From assembly GCF_026262505.1 (NCBI RefSeq), contig NC_067204.1, forward strand, positions 13,038,522 through 13,102,521: a stretch of DNA of 64,000 nucleotides, read 5' to 3'. Origin of the DNA: Trichomonas vaginalis G3. Taxonomy: Eukaryota > Parabasalia > Trichomonadida > Trichomonadidae. The notes below the pieces were generated by a model. The model did not search any database and was not told the origin of the DNA. It was given only the letters and a program-made list of their open reading frames with translations. Shown in pieces: positions 1-9,922 of the stretch; the first letter of the stretch is position 1, and each line of letters begins with the position of its first letter. The translations under genes were made by a program, and so were the position numbers.

Positions 1-2
1 AT

Positions 3-44
3 ATGGTTGACATGGAGTTCATTGAAGAATGCAAAAAGATATAG
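3..44 (+). CDS. Possible 3' end of a gene entering from the left
   Basis: The first bases read as a short open frame ending MVDMEFIEECKKI and a TAG stop. It could be the carboxyl end of a gene that begins outside the window. Only about 13 residues are visible, so this may be chance. Confidence 0.2.
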   Translation: MVDMEFIEECKKI

Positions 45-301
45 ATGCATTCCTTTTACAGAGAATTTCTCTGTTATTTTATTATATTTATAATATATTG
101 ATTGTTTGTGTATAAATTTATCTTATTTTCATATTATGATATTTATATATTGCTATCAAGAGCTCCGCTGAAAGATTCTTCAAATTATGAAATTTATGAA
201 TGATTACATCTGAAAATTATTAAAATCTGTGATCGTAATAAAATATATCATTTAAATTCCAAAATTAAAAGCATAGTATAATAAAAGTGACAATTTCGGT
301 A

Positions 302-580
302 ATGAAAGCAAGTAAGGATATGATTATGCTTGACCCAACTTGCTCGCCAAAGGTCACAGAAGATATCAGAACTGTGCTCGGATATCCTGAAATTGAAGTA
401 AATCCTTCTAAGCGTCCTATTCAGTGCCCAAATTGTGGTAGAGATGGACATACTGAAAAACAATGTCCCGTACCAACCATGGAAAAACTTTTTGAACTTT
501 TTGGTGCAAGATTATTCGATAACACTCCAACAGCTATAGAAGAAAAGCGCAAAATCATCCTTGAATATATGGAAAAATAA
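302..580 (+). CDS. Small CCHC zinc-knuckle protein
   Basis: A 92-residue protein. I start at the ATG at 302 because the longer frame begins at a GTG inside an upstream promoter-like motif. Residues about 44-57 form a C-x2-C-x4-H-x4-C zinc knuckle (CPNCGRDGHTEKQC), the retroviral-type single-stranded nucleic acid binding fold, so RNA or single-stranded DNA binding is likely. The remainder is a conserved-looking acidic and helical region without a family I can name. The decamer AAAAGTGACA lies at 283-292, nine bases before the ATG. The zinc knuckle is seen; RNA binding is inferred. Confidence 0.75.
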   Translation: MKASKDMIMLDPTCSPKVTEDIRTVLGYPEIEVNPSKRPIQCPNCGRDGHTEKQCPVPTMEKLFELFGARLFDNTPTAIEEKRKIILEYMEK

Positions 581-871
581 TTTTCCATCGAATTTGCAAT
601 TTTACAGTTAATATATTAATTTTTTCTTGAAATATATTAGAAGAATAGATTTTTACATTAGATTTAGCCAAGCAGATATTACAAATATGATGAAATTGTT
701 TTCTTAAGTCATATTTTAAATAAACATTTTTTTATCTTAAAATCATTCCATTTTCTTTTGGAATCCTCTTGGATTCTTCAAAATCTATCTTATTTGATAG
801 AAACTACCTTTCCAGAAAAACAATGATTTTAGAAATTGTATTGAAAATGTGTACGTTTAAGAATTAGTCAG

Positions 872-1951
872 ATGCGGTCTTTCCTAACTCAAAAGCATAG
901 CTATGAGATAAGATCTCAGAATATCAATCCTAATGCATCAAAGAGAGTTCAGCGTAGACCATTAGCATTTGTTAGCAATCAACTGATTCAGCCACAAACT
1001 TTAATTTCAAAAACCACAACAATATTTGATAGTGATGATGAGGATGATGTCATTCCAGACGAAATAGATCTACAGATTCTTACTTCTCCAAAGAAAATTC
1101 AAGATAATGATGTCCAAATTAAATCAGAAGATGTTTTCGTTCATACAGAAATGCAAATCGGAGATCCCACAAACATACAAGATGTCATTGAATATGAAAA
1201 CATTATATATAGATCTATGAGAATTAGAGAATTACAATTTCCACCTGTCATCTTCAAGCAGGCAATAACAAACTCCCAAAAAGGCCAAATGATAGACTGG
1301 ATTGATAGATTACACTACAAGTCTCAATGCTGCACAACATCACTATATAGAGCAATCGGAATATTTAACAGAGCAATTAATCTTACAAATATAACTCCTG
1401 ATTCTATGAGGCAATTTGCTGCTGCATCATTATTGATTGCATCTAAGATGGAAGATTTGCAACCTGTTTCAATTGATATTCTAATTCAATGTTCCAAAAA
1501 CACTTTAAACAGAGAAGAGCTTGTCAGAAAAGAGATCCAACTGGCAAATATTACAGAGTTCGACTTTTGCTTCCCTACTCCATTATTCTTCCTTAATTAT
1601 TTTCTCAGAATCAGTGGACAAACTCAAGAGTCAATGTTATTTGCCAGATATATTGTTGAAATGTGTCTTACCTCAGAGAAGTTTAATGATGTCAAAGCTT
1701 CAGCTATTGCTGCAACTGCGGTTGTTATAATGCGCGTTGTTTACAGTGAAACGCCATGGACCGAAGACCTAATGATGTTTTCAAGGTATTCATTAAAGGA
1801 CCTTTCTTCCAATATTAGAGATGCATACGAGATCTTGACTGATCTTGAGCGGGAAGAATCAACCTTCATCAGATTAAAATATGGATCAGATACATATCAG
1901 AATGTTGCAGAGTTCGAAATCCCTGAAACTATTCTCCATTATATCGAATAA
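872..1951 (+). CDS. A/B-type cyclin
   Basis: A 359-residue cyclin, the regulatory subunit of a cyclin-dependent kinase. The first 100 residues are disordered and acidic and contain RRPLAFVSN at residues 28-36, a full RxxLxxxxN destruction box of the kind read by the anaphase-promoting complex. The cyclin box runs from about residue 135 to 240, with MIDWIDRLHYK aligning to the family's M-V-D-W-L-x-E-V-H segment and ASKMED aligning to ASKYEE, whose lysine contacts the kinase. A second cyclin fold follows to about residue 335. Length and layout fit mitotic cyclins. The family call is firm; the A versus B subtype and the cell-cycle phase are inference. Confidence 0.88.
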   Translation: MRSFLTQKHSYEIRSQNINPNASKRVQRRPLAFVSNQLIQPQTLISKTTTIFDSDDEDDVIPDEIDLQILTSPKKIQDNDVQIKSEDVFVHTEMQIGDPTNIQDVIEYENIIYRSMRIRELQFPPVIFKQAITNSQKGQMIDWIDRLHYKSQCCTTSLYRAIGIFNRAINLTNITPDSMRQFAAASLLIASKMEDLQPVSIDILIQCSKNTLNREELVRKEIQLANITEFDFCFPTPLFFLNYFLRISGQTQESMLFARYIVEMCLTSEKFNDVKASAIAATAVVIMRVVYSETPWTEDLMMFSRYSLKDLSSNIRDAYEILTDLEREESTFIRLKYGSDTYQNVAEFEIPETILHYIE

Positions 1952-2155
1952 ATTATTGTTTATTGATGTTATATTTAAATAAAATTGTCTTATTTTTGTA
2001 AAAAAAATTGAAATATGAAGTTTAAACCTTCTGGAAGAAAAAATTGGTGTATTTAGTTAAATTTATAAAATAAATCTAATGATTTACTGATAATAAATTT
2101 TTGTAATATAAAAGAAGTAAAGTCTCATAGACAGAAGGAAATTCGATCCGATTAA

Positions 2156-2698
2156 TTACTGATTAGCTTCACCATTACCCTGCTGTGCCTGCGGTCTCCT
2201 CATGAAGAACTGCATAGCAAACATCATAAGCATTGGCATCATACTAGTCAATGCTGATTGTTGTGGCTGTGGTTTCTGTAATCTGTATGATGTAATTTTG
2301 CGTGTTGTTGTATCATAAAGTGTAAGAAGGATTGTTGTGCCATAGTTAATGTAAGAATACTGATAATTTTCTGTTGTGCCAACATCTGATTTCTTGGAGC
2401 AGTCAATAGCGAATTCTAATGTGGCTGAATTGGACTCAACTTTAACATTAGCGATAACACCTTCACAATCGATTTCAACTTTAGCAAGTGGAACAACAAC
2501 GCCATCTTCATCAGCTCCGTGAATTTCTGTTGAAATGTGTGGATTTTCTGGTGTCTTTGAAATTCCTAATGTAAAATTAGCAATTTCAGAATTATCTGTT
2601 CCTTCTACTGAACCAGTAATTTGCCAGTTACCAAGAATTGGAGCAACTGGATCCTGTTTTTCACCAATACCAAAAAGGCAGACGAATGTTAAAAACAT
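2156..2698 (-). CDS. Small secreted or type I membrane protein
   Basis: The longest open frame starts at a TTG (2839). I prefer the ATG at 2698 because it begins a signal-peptide-like stretch, MFLTFVCLFGIG, giving 180 residues. The middle is rich in beta strands and has two cysteines. Near the carboxyl end there is a methionine-rich hydrophobic stretch (MMPMLMMFAMQFFM, about residues 153-166), followed by a basic RRP and a Gln/Asn-rich tail, so it may be anchored with a short cytosolic tail. The layout is reminiscent of small ER membrane complex subunits, but I do not recognise the family. It converges on the cyclin gene. Confidence 0.6.
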   Translation of the reverse strand: MFLTFVCLFGIGEKQDPVAPILGNWQITGSVEGTDNSEIANFTLGISKTPENPHISTEIHGADEDGVVVPLAKVEIDCEGVIANVKVESNSATLEFAIDCSKKSDVGTTENYQYSYINYGTTILLTLYDTTTRKITSYRLQKPQPQQSALTSMMPMLMMFAMQFFMRRPQAQQGNGEANQ

Positions 2699-3357
2699 AT
2701 GGTCAACGATAAATTGTAATTCAATTCTTGATCGCACTGATTTTTTTTTCGCATTGAATAAATTTTGTGCGAGAAATACTTGTCCAAAAATGATCTTTTT
2801 AGGATTGGCGTTGAGAGCATTAGCTTCATGTATTGCCAATTTGTTATAATTTTAAAATTTTAATTACAATAATCTTCAATTCTCTTCAGTTCTAAATAAA
2901 ATCATTTGAATCAGAGCCACTTTCCAAGAAATCTAAATGAGTGTATAACTTAGCCAGCGCATATGCTCCTATACTTTGAAACTTTTTAATAGAGGTATTA
3001 ATAATGGAAAAACAAATATTAAAATGTATTTAATGCATTTTTGTAGCGGGTGAAAATCAAAATATTCAGCCTGCTCATCAAATAAAGAAGATATAATGAA
3101 TTATCAGTTAGTTGACTATTTTATATCTGCTTTTGCAATAATGCTGCTAAAAAGCACTATACATAACTATTGTGGTAAAGAAAAGCAATATTGCCGGTCC
3201 AACTTAAACGCATAAAAAAATACAATATTTTGCATTTAGTTAAAGATTTGTTTTTAATTCTATATATATTAAACAAGCAAATATAGCGGTAAATTGGGCT
3301 TATAAACTCAATTTCAAATAAAGGAATATTTTCTCCAAAATTTCTGTAAAAATTGGC
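2699..3357. other. Intergenic, 0.66 kb
   Basis: AT-rich spacer upstream of the small membrane-protein gene and downstream of the HAD gene. No supported gene, RNA or repeat was seen. Confidence 0.6.
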
Positions 3358-4035
3358 TTATATTGTCCTAGTTAAGCATTCATATGTTCCATTTATAACC
3401 TGGTCAAAGTCAGAAATGTAATAATCTGCGATACTTCGTTTTAATGAATCGTATGGATCTGAAAACGCATCTTTGACGGCGCATGTGCGTAACCCTGCTT
3501 CCTGTGCTGATTGAAGTCCAACTGGAAGATCTTCAAAAGAAAGACAAACTTTTGGATCAAGTCCAAGATCTCTGCAAGCGTAAATGTATACATCTGGTAA
3601 CGGCTTTGGTTTCTTCAGCTCTCCACATGTTCTAATCGATGAAACATATGAATAAACACCAAATTTTTTAAGTATTTCTATTGTTAATGGTCTACTGTTA
3701 TTTGTTGCTATAGCAATTTTGATTCCTTTATCATGAAGATACTTTATGAACTTCATTGAATTTGGTTTTTCGCCTACCAAATTCATAAACCTATAATTGA
3801 TACGTTCTAATAATTTTTGAGTTAATTCTTGTACGGATGCTTTTATTTTAAATCTTTTGATTATATATTCAAGTATCTGAATACCAGTCATTCCTGAAAT
3901 GGAAGAAAAGAAATCAACAGGAACTTTATGTCCATAGCTTTCAATAAGGTCTCTATCTGATTGTTCCCATACATTCATTGAATCTATAAGGGTTCCATCC
4001 AAATCAAATACAACACCTTTAATTCCGTCTAACAT
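3358..4035 (-). CDS. HAD-superfamily sugar or nucleotide phosphatase
   Basis: A 225-residue haloacid-dehalogenase-fold hydrolase with a helical cap (HAD-IA type). All four motifs are visible: motif I DLDGT at residues 12-16 with the nucleophile and acid/base aspartates, motif II TNNS near 113, motif III lysine in the KKPKP stretch near 143, and motif IV FEDLPVG near 169 for magnesium. The cap lies between motifs I and II. It most resembles the beta-phosphoglucomutase/HDHD1 (pseudouridine-5'-phosphatase) group, so a small phosphorylated sugar or nucleotide is the expected substrate. The exact substrate cannot be read from sequence. AAAAGTGACA (4049-4058, on the coding strand) precedes the ATG by 13 bases. 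Confidence 0.85.
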   Translation of the reverse strand: MLDGIKGVVFDLDGTLIDSMNVWEQSDRDLIESYGHKVPVDFFSSISGMTGIQILEYIIKRFKIKASVQELTQKLLERINYRFMNLVGEKPNSMKFIKYLHDKGIKIAIATNNSRPLTIEILKKFGVYSYVSSIRTCGELKKPKPLPDVYIYACRDLGLDPKVCLSFEDLPVGLQSAQEAGLRTCAVKDAFSDPYDSLKRSIADYYISDFDQVINGTYECLTRTI

Positions 4036-4232
4036 TTTTGTAACCCGTTGTCACTTTTGGAAAATAAGGTTCGTCTCAATAACCCAGAAAATATGGTTTA
4101 TTTCTATATTATATACAATAACCAACAAATGTTTAATTTGTTCGAGATGACATTTAGACCTAAATCTTAATACATAATATATTATAAAGTAATTCATTTT
4201 AAAGAAATTGTTTTGATTATAAATAAAACATT

Positions 4233-5426
4233 TTAACAATTCTTTACATCGATATTAACAGAGGCCAAAGCATCTACAATCCATTGTGGAATATTTCCAT
4301 CAGGATATCTTACATTGAAGAAATCTCTTTCGTATTTTCCGAGCTCTTTCTTTTTAATTCCTTCTCTAAAATAAGATGTCAATCTGTTTTGGAATTCCAC
4401 GTTATGAATAGACAACAATTGTCCACACATTGGCAAGTGTTGCATGTGGAACAAAGCAGTTCTTGTTACGTGCTTGCATGTCCAACATCCGCACTCTTTT
4501 TCAATTGGCTCGTCTTGCTCCTTCCATTTAGAAACGTGTTCGTTTCCTTTCCACATGAGAGCTGTTCCGAATCTGGCTGTTCTTGTTGGATAAACACAAT
4601 CAAACATATCAACACCTAATGCAATGCAAACAGCGATATCTTCTGCGTATCCAACACCCATGCAGTAGCGCGGCATGTCCCTGGGAAGTTCTGTGACTGA
4701 TGTCTTGACGGATTGCCAAAAGATCTCTTTTGCTTCGCCGCCAGAAAGTCCGCCAACAGCAAAACCACCGAGTTTATCTTTTCTTTTGACCATTTCTTGG
4801 GCACAGAACTTTCTTCTTTCTTGGATAAGTCCACCTTGAACAATTGCGAAGATCGCTTGGTCGTGTGGTCGCTCGTGAGCTTCAATTGCTCTGTCAAGCC
4901 ATCTGATTGTTCGATACATCGCTTCTTCAACGCGAGGACCTGTCATAAGAGAAGGAACAACATCGTCGAGCATCATTGCAATGTTAGAGCCAATGGCATT
5001 TTGTATGTGTATGGAGTCTTCCGGTTTTAATAAAATTTCGGCGCCACTTGCGTGGGGAGCTGTAAATCTGACGCCTTCTTCTGTAACGGTGGAGAGCTTA
5101 GCAAGGGAAACCATCTGGAATCCGCCACTGTCGGTGAGCATTCCATGTGGCCAATTCATCCATTTGTGAAGTCCTCCAACTTCTTTAAGTAATTCTGGTC
5201 CTGGTCTGAGACCAAGATGGTACGTATTGCCTAATATGATTGGTGGATTGTGCGGAAGATCTAAAATCTGTTCTAGTGTAAGTCCTTTTAATGATCCTTG
5301 AGTTGCAACGGGCATGAAGATTGGTGTTTCAAAATAATAGTCATTTGGACGATGGAAACCCATTTTGGCGCATCTTGCTGGTCCGTCTTCTGCAAGAACT
5401 TCGAATTCAACGACTTTTTGCGCCAT
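4233..5426 (-). CDS. QTRT1: Queuine tRNA-ribosyltransferase catalytic subunit
   Basis: A 397-residue tRNA-guanine transglycosylase. It exchanges guanine-34 in GUN anticodons (His, Asp, Asn, Tyr tRNAs) for queuine. Visible family features are the TDSGGFQMVSL active-site loop near residue 98, GGLIQERRKF and GGLSGGEAK substrate-binding segments, DCVYPTRTARFG near 280 with the catalytic aspartate, and a zinc site made by CGCWTC plus a downstream histidine near 313-340. Full length. Eukaryotes normally pair this subunit with QTRT2, which is not in this window. It is divergently transcribed from the next gene across 108 bp. Function of the family is established. Confidence 0.95.
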   Translation of the reverse strand: MAQKVVEFEVLAEDGPARCAKMGFHRPNDYYFETPIFMPVATQGSLKGLTLEQILDLPHNPPIILGNTYHLGLRPGPELLKEVGGLHKWMNWPHGMLTDSGGFQMVSLAKLSTVTEEGVRFTAPHASGAEILLKPEDSIHIQNAIGSNIAMMLDDVVPSLMTGPRVEEAMYRTIRWLDRAIEAHERPHDQAIFAIVQGGLIQERRKFCAQEMVKRKDKLGGFAVGGLSGGEAKEIFWQSVKTSVTELPRDMPRYCMGVGYAEDIAVCIALGVDMFDCVYPTRTARFGTALMWKGNEHVSKWKEQDEPIEKECGCWTCKHVTRTALFHMQHLPMCGQLLSIHNVEFQNRLTSYFREGIKKKELGKYERDFFNVRYPDGNIPQWIVDALASVNIDVKNC

Positions 5427-5534
5427 TTTTGAATCGTCACGTTTTTGACAATTTTGATTAAAAATCGTACCGTCATACTCTCAAATTTATGAATTAATTG
5501 TGAGCATCGCGTCAACAAAAATAAAAAGGTTTTA

Positions 5535-5918
5535 ATGAGTATGATTCCTCAGCCTGCCGCTGTGACAATGATTGATAAAGGAAAATCAAGAAATGTCTTT
5601 CTTAAAATCGATCACCATAATGATAAAGGATTTATATTGTATGTAGGAGACTCTCCAAACTCAATTTTGTTTAAAACATCATATCCAATAAAAAGATCAA
5701 TTGTAGAAGCTAAGCCTTCGGACCCTACCAAATGTTCTCTTCTTTTCCTTACTACAACTCAAGAAATCACATTCTCTTTCAAAACCCCTGAAGAAGCCAA
5801 TTCATATTTAAAGTTTATTAGCGAAAAATCAGATGTTCATGCAGAAAACAGAGCAATTGAGCAACTTGATGAGGAAATGAAGCAAATGTGGCCTTTGCCA
5901 GGCGGAAATTACTTTTAA
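5535..5918 (+). CDS. Small PH-like domain protein
   Basis: A 127-residue protein. Residues about 15-105 alternate short strands and end in a helix (EEANSYLKFISEK), the order expected of a pleckstrin-homology or related fold, followed by an acidic helical tail. I cannot identify lipid-binding residues. It shares a 108-bp divergent upstream region with the queuine transferase gene. PH-like is a fold-level inference; the gene itself looks real because of its length, start position and compact spacing. Confidence 0.55.
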   Translation: MSMIPQPAAVTMIDKGKSRNVFLKIDHHNDKGFILYVGDSPNSILFKTSYPIKRSIVEAKPSDPTKCSLLFLTTTQEITFSFKTPEEANSYLKFISEKSDVHAENRAIEQLDEEMKQMWPLPGGNYF

Positions 5919-6670
5919 TTTAAAGATGCAATTCAAATTGACTACTATCGTTCATTCCTATATACGCGTGAGCTGGTGTTCCAGATTGTTTCCTTATTAT
6001 ATTTAGATAATCGTGTTTTTATTTCCAAATTAATTCATGATACATTCAAATACAGATTTTTCAAAGTGTAGTTTTACTTTAATGTAAGAAGATCATATGT
6101 ACTTCATTCTAGTTACTATTATACAACTCTTTTATATTATACAATAAATATATCTTGTTTGTTAAACAATTTACGCCATTTTTCTAATACGCATAGTGAA
6201 CTGTTACAATTCTTATGCAAAGAGATTCATTTGCACCAAAACAATTATGAATCATTTTTTAATATTTGCATGAAACTCATTTTATTAAGCGCTTTGAATG
6301 CAGCTTGCTTATTTAATTCATAATACATGGTCATATTAATAGTTTAGATGGAGTTTTCCTATTGCAGGATGTATCAATTTGGAATATTTTATGTAATGAG
6401 GATATATTCACAAAAGAGAATCTGTTCTATCTAGATGAAAAAAGGAAATTCATGGCATATGTTATATTTACATTCATACATACAAATAACAAAATAGTTT
6501 TATATGAATATCTTGTTTGAGTTCGTAATATTAAGCTTCATAATTTAGGAAATAGATATATTAATATTTATTCAATGCCTGACCATTATCACCTTACTAA
6601 CTCAAAACTAAGAAAAGCAGAAAAATAAATTTTAGAAAGTAAAAACAAACAAAAATTTTGGTGAAAAAAG
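5919..6670. other. Intergenic, 0.75 kb
   Basis: AT-rich spacer between the 3' ends of the PH-like and TRMT2-like genes, which converge here. No further feature supported. Confidence 0.6.
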
Positions 6671-8089
6671 TTAAATTTCGCTGAGATCAAGACGATGAAT
6701 TGTGCAATACAATGCTCTTCGAGTATGAGGTGTCATATCGCACAAAATTGTGTCAAATAGCGTGTATCCTTCTTTAAACAAGGATAATTCCTTTGGAAAT
6801 GTTGTTCCTTCTGCGACCAAGATCACATACATTGGTCTCCAATTGAAAACGTTTGTAATCAAATCTAAAAATGATGGAGCTTTTCTGTACTCAATAAGAA
6901 CTGCAGTCTTGAAGAGGTCCTTAGATGAAAGTAGATTAACGATACTATCATCGGATGAGTCATTGACAAACTCGACATTTTCGATTTGATTATTTTTCGC
7001 AGTTTTCTTTGAATGTTCGATGGCATGGTTGTCATTATCTACACAGGTCAACTTTTTGACATGTTCATGCAAACAGAGTGATAAAAATCCGTAATTTGAA
7101 TTCAAAGAGATTAATTCTTCGATTCCAAGCACATGGATCATTTCATTCAAATACTTAATAAACTCTTGGAATGCGGATATGTTTGGTGGTAAATATATTG
7201 ATTGTTTGACCTTAAAATCTATATCATATATTTTTTGATGCAAAGTAAGGGATCCTTTGAGGATTGTTAGGATATTCTTAGATACTATACAAAGATTTTC
7301 GTATGATTCATAGGCAGAAGTTAGTTGGTCTTGGATATCTTTTGGTATCTCCTTATGGGATTCAATAGTTATTATATTTCCTGTTTCAGCTATTTGTATA
7401 TTCAATGCTGTCCAATATCCTGAGCCTGTGAGGCGTTCATATGGCATTATTTTGGTATGGGAAATTATATTTTTGAATATTTTGACTATTTCATATACTT
7501 CTAGGGGAAAACATGATGTGTTTTGTAGGGGTACTATGAATGGAGCAGATTTTGTTCCACTTATAAAGCCAATATCTGGTTGATTTGATTGATTAAAACC
7601 AATGCTGAGAACACAGCGATTACAAAAGAAATTTAGTAATGGAGAAGGTAAAACAGTTATATTAGGGAACTGAGTATTAAATAAACTGGATATTTCTTTC
7701 ATAGTCGCCAATTCTTTTGTCCTGATTTGAGCAGGATACGGAATATTAGCGAATGGAGTTAGAATTTCTGTGTCCGAAGTCGGAATAACTTCGTAAACAG
7801 TGCTGAGCTCCTTCATCTTTTTCCTTGCCTCTTGGATATCTTTGCCGATTTTAATGATTTTGAGGCCATCGTTCTTAATCCTTATTTTCTTAAGCTTTTC
7901 TGTTCCGTTTAACAGATCTTCCTGGTTATCAAATTTTATGATAAAATGTTTTTTATCAGAATCGCGTTGTAAATATGAATAATCTATTGCACAGGAATGC
8001 TTCAGAAAATTGTTTATTTGCTTATCATTCCATTGATTATCGAATCCCTCAACATATAGACTCAAAGGCCCAGATGTGAAAGCTCCCAT
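6671..8089 (-). CDS. TRMT2A-like RNA m5U methyltransferase homologue, probably inactive
   Basis: A 472-residue protein with an RRM-like N-terminal domain (about residues 8-80), a helical linker, then a region matching the TrmA/TRMT2A family: ANIPYPAQIRTKEL near 113 and LPSPLLNFFCNRC near 142. A Rossmann-type methyltransferase domain occupies about 320-470 (CVDNDNHAIEHSKK). The family normally methylates U54 in the tRNA T-loop using a cysteine nucleophile in an SCNP motif and a DPPRxG motif. Here the equivalent segments read IEYRKAP and VILVAEG, so the catalytic cysteine and DPPR motif are not seen. It may have become an RNA-binding pseudoenzyme. The homology is fairly clear; loss of activity is inference. 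Confidence 0.7.
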   Translation of the reverse strand: MGAFTSGPLSLYVEGFDNQWNDKQINNFLKHSCAIDYSYLQRDSDKKHFIIKFDNQEDLLNGTEKLKKIRIKNDGLKIIKIGKDIQEARKKMKELSTVYEVIPTSDTEILTPFANIPYPAQIRTKELATMKEISSLFNTQFPNITVLPSPLLNFFCNRCVLSIGFNQSNQPDIGFISGTKSAPFIVPLQNTSCFPLEVYEIVKIFKNIISHTKIMPYERLTGSGYWTALNIQIAETGNIITIESHKEIPKDIQDQLTSAYESYENLCIVSKNILTILKGSLTLHQKIYDIDFKVKQSIYLPPNISAFQEFIKYLNEMIHVLGIEELISLNSNYGFLSLCLHEHVKKLTCVDNDNHAIEHSKKTAKNNQIENVEFVNDSSDDSIVNLLSSKDLFKTAVLIEYRKAPSFLDLITNVFNWRPMYVILVAEGTTFPKELSLFKEGYTLFDTILCDMTPHTRRALYCTIHRLDLSEI

Positions 8090-9607
8090 TTATTTAAAAA
8101 GTGACAAATATTCCAAATCAAATTGTTTGTATTTTCAAATTTGTGAAGGAATCAAAATCTTTTGTATAAAAAATCGAACTTGTTTGTTCATAATTATAGC
8201 ACCTCTATATGACCTAAACGATAATTTTAAACTTTGAACAAATAAAAATTGACAATCATACATTGAAAAATTTGAATGGTTTAAAAAATCCCGCAGTATG
8301 CGATCTGAAAGAAATTGCCAATTCTGTGATATCAAGGTATTTCTCGTAAATTTATTTTCAATGAATATAAATTCCGTTTTTCACCTTTTCAAATGGTTAT
8401 GCCACATAAATTTCATAAAATAAGTTTGTGCCATACAATAAATGTACTTGCTTTTTGTTATATATTTTGCTATTTTAACAAAACTGAAGTGTCTGTAAGA
8501 ATCACGAATCATTTCTTCCGGAATATATATTAAGGAGCAATGATATTTATATAAATTAGATTTATGTCTATGGTACATCCTAACCTATTGAAATAAATTA
8601 TCTTGGTTCAAGAAATAATTAAAATGCGAATGAGAGCTATTACAAAATTCATTCATTAGAGTTTTTGATAGTCTGAAAATCTCAACTGATAAATTATGAG
8701 TTTGTTGCTCATAACTGATTTTGCTATCACGCTTCATACTATATGAATTGTGAAATTATTGGTATATTTATTTTAACGAAATGATTACACAAAGAGTAAA
8801 AGGCAATAAATCATGATTGTGTTTCCCTCATTCATGCTAAAATCTTTATTATATCCTTCTAATTAATGCAATTATCATGAATGTTATTTCATTCAAGTTG
8901 AACATCATAAATCATGATTAAAATCGGTGCGTTTAATTCTCACTGCTAATGATACGAAAAAAAATTAGACAATTTTAATATTTATATTATTGATTTAGTA
9001 GTGAATCAATTCAGATCCATAATGTTTGTTTTGGGGCAAATTAAAGCTTCTCATTGTGATTGTATGAAATTTAGATCAATAAAATAAATGAGAATAATTG
9101 TATTTTAAAAATAAATGAGTTAACTGATATTAAATGAGTTATATTTTATATATACTATTGTGAACATATGAAGAACATGATTCAATGAGTAATGATCAGA
9201 ACCAAATAGAAAAAATCGAGGTTATTTACCTTAGGTGATAGAGATCCTGTACTAACATTAGCAATGCTTGCCGATGATTAATGCAGCAAACTGAAATTTG
9301 GACTAAACGATTTCATCAAAATCGTTTTCGGAAAGAGATCATTAAATAAAAGTATGAAAAATATATGCTCCATATAGAGATATAAAAATAAAGCACAATG
9401 ATCACTGAAATGAATCTCATGGACAAATTGGATATTGTTGAAAGTTATTCAAACTTTGATCAACAACGATCATGAGAAATATGATAAGTAGCTTTAAATG
9501 TGAGCCAAAAGATATATAAAAAGCAAAATAAAAAAGAGAAATTCAGATAAGAAGGACAAATTCTCCTAATTCTTTATAATAAGTAAGATTCAAAAATAAT
9601 AACCAAT
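8090..9607. other. Intergenic, 1.5 kb
   Basis: Very AT-rich. It contains scattered AATCATGATT-like palindromes but no long open frame with protein-like composition. The TRMT2-like gene has AAAAAGTGACA-type sequence just upstream of its ATG (about 8097-8106), in the opposite orientation to that seen at other genes. Confidence 0.5.
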
Positions 9608-9922
9608 TTAAGAAGATGATCCAGATGATGTGGATATCGAAGAAGAAGATGTATAGCTAGAGCTAGATGTAACGCTACTAGATGGTGTTGATGTAGAAAT
9701 ATCAGAATCAGTATGCTCTACTGGTGGCGGTGGAGCTGATGGAACAGCTGGAACTACTGGTGGATTTTCTGGTGGTGGAGGTGGTGGTGTCTGCTTTGGC
9801 TCCTCCTTTGGCTTCTCTTCAGCCGGTGGAGCTGGTTTTGGTTCTGGAGCTGGAGCTGGCTTCTCTTCTTTCTTTGGAGCCTGCTTTTCCTGCTTTGGAG
9901 CCTCGTCTGTTTCCTTGCACAT
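9608..9922 (-). CDS. Low-complexity Pro/Lys/Glu and Ser-rich small protein
   Basis: A 104-residue frame starting at the ATG at 9922; the longer frame begins at a TTG just before it. Residues 10-50 are a Lys/Glu/Pro/Ala linker, 46-70 include polyproline runs of the kind bound by profilin, EVH1 or SH3 domains, and the last 35 residues are almost all Ser and Thr. No folded domain is visible. A cytoskeletal or signalling adaptor role is possible but unproven. It stands alone between 1.5-kb and 2.6-kb spacers. The strong amino-acid bias and distinct base composition suggest real coding sequence. Confidence 0.5.
   Translation of the reverse strand: MCKETDEAPKQEKQAPKKEEKPAPAPEPKPAPPAEEKPKEEPKQTPPPPPPENPPVVPAVPSAPPPPVEHTDSDISTSTPSSSVTSSSSYTSSSSISTSSGSSS

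Noticed and set aside
4284-5169. Plus-strand frames opposite the queuine transferase gene
   Set aside because: Shadows of a strongly conserved minus-strand gene.
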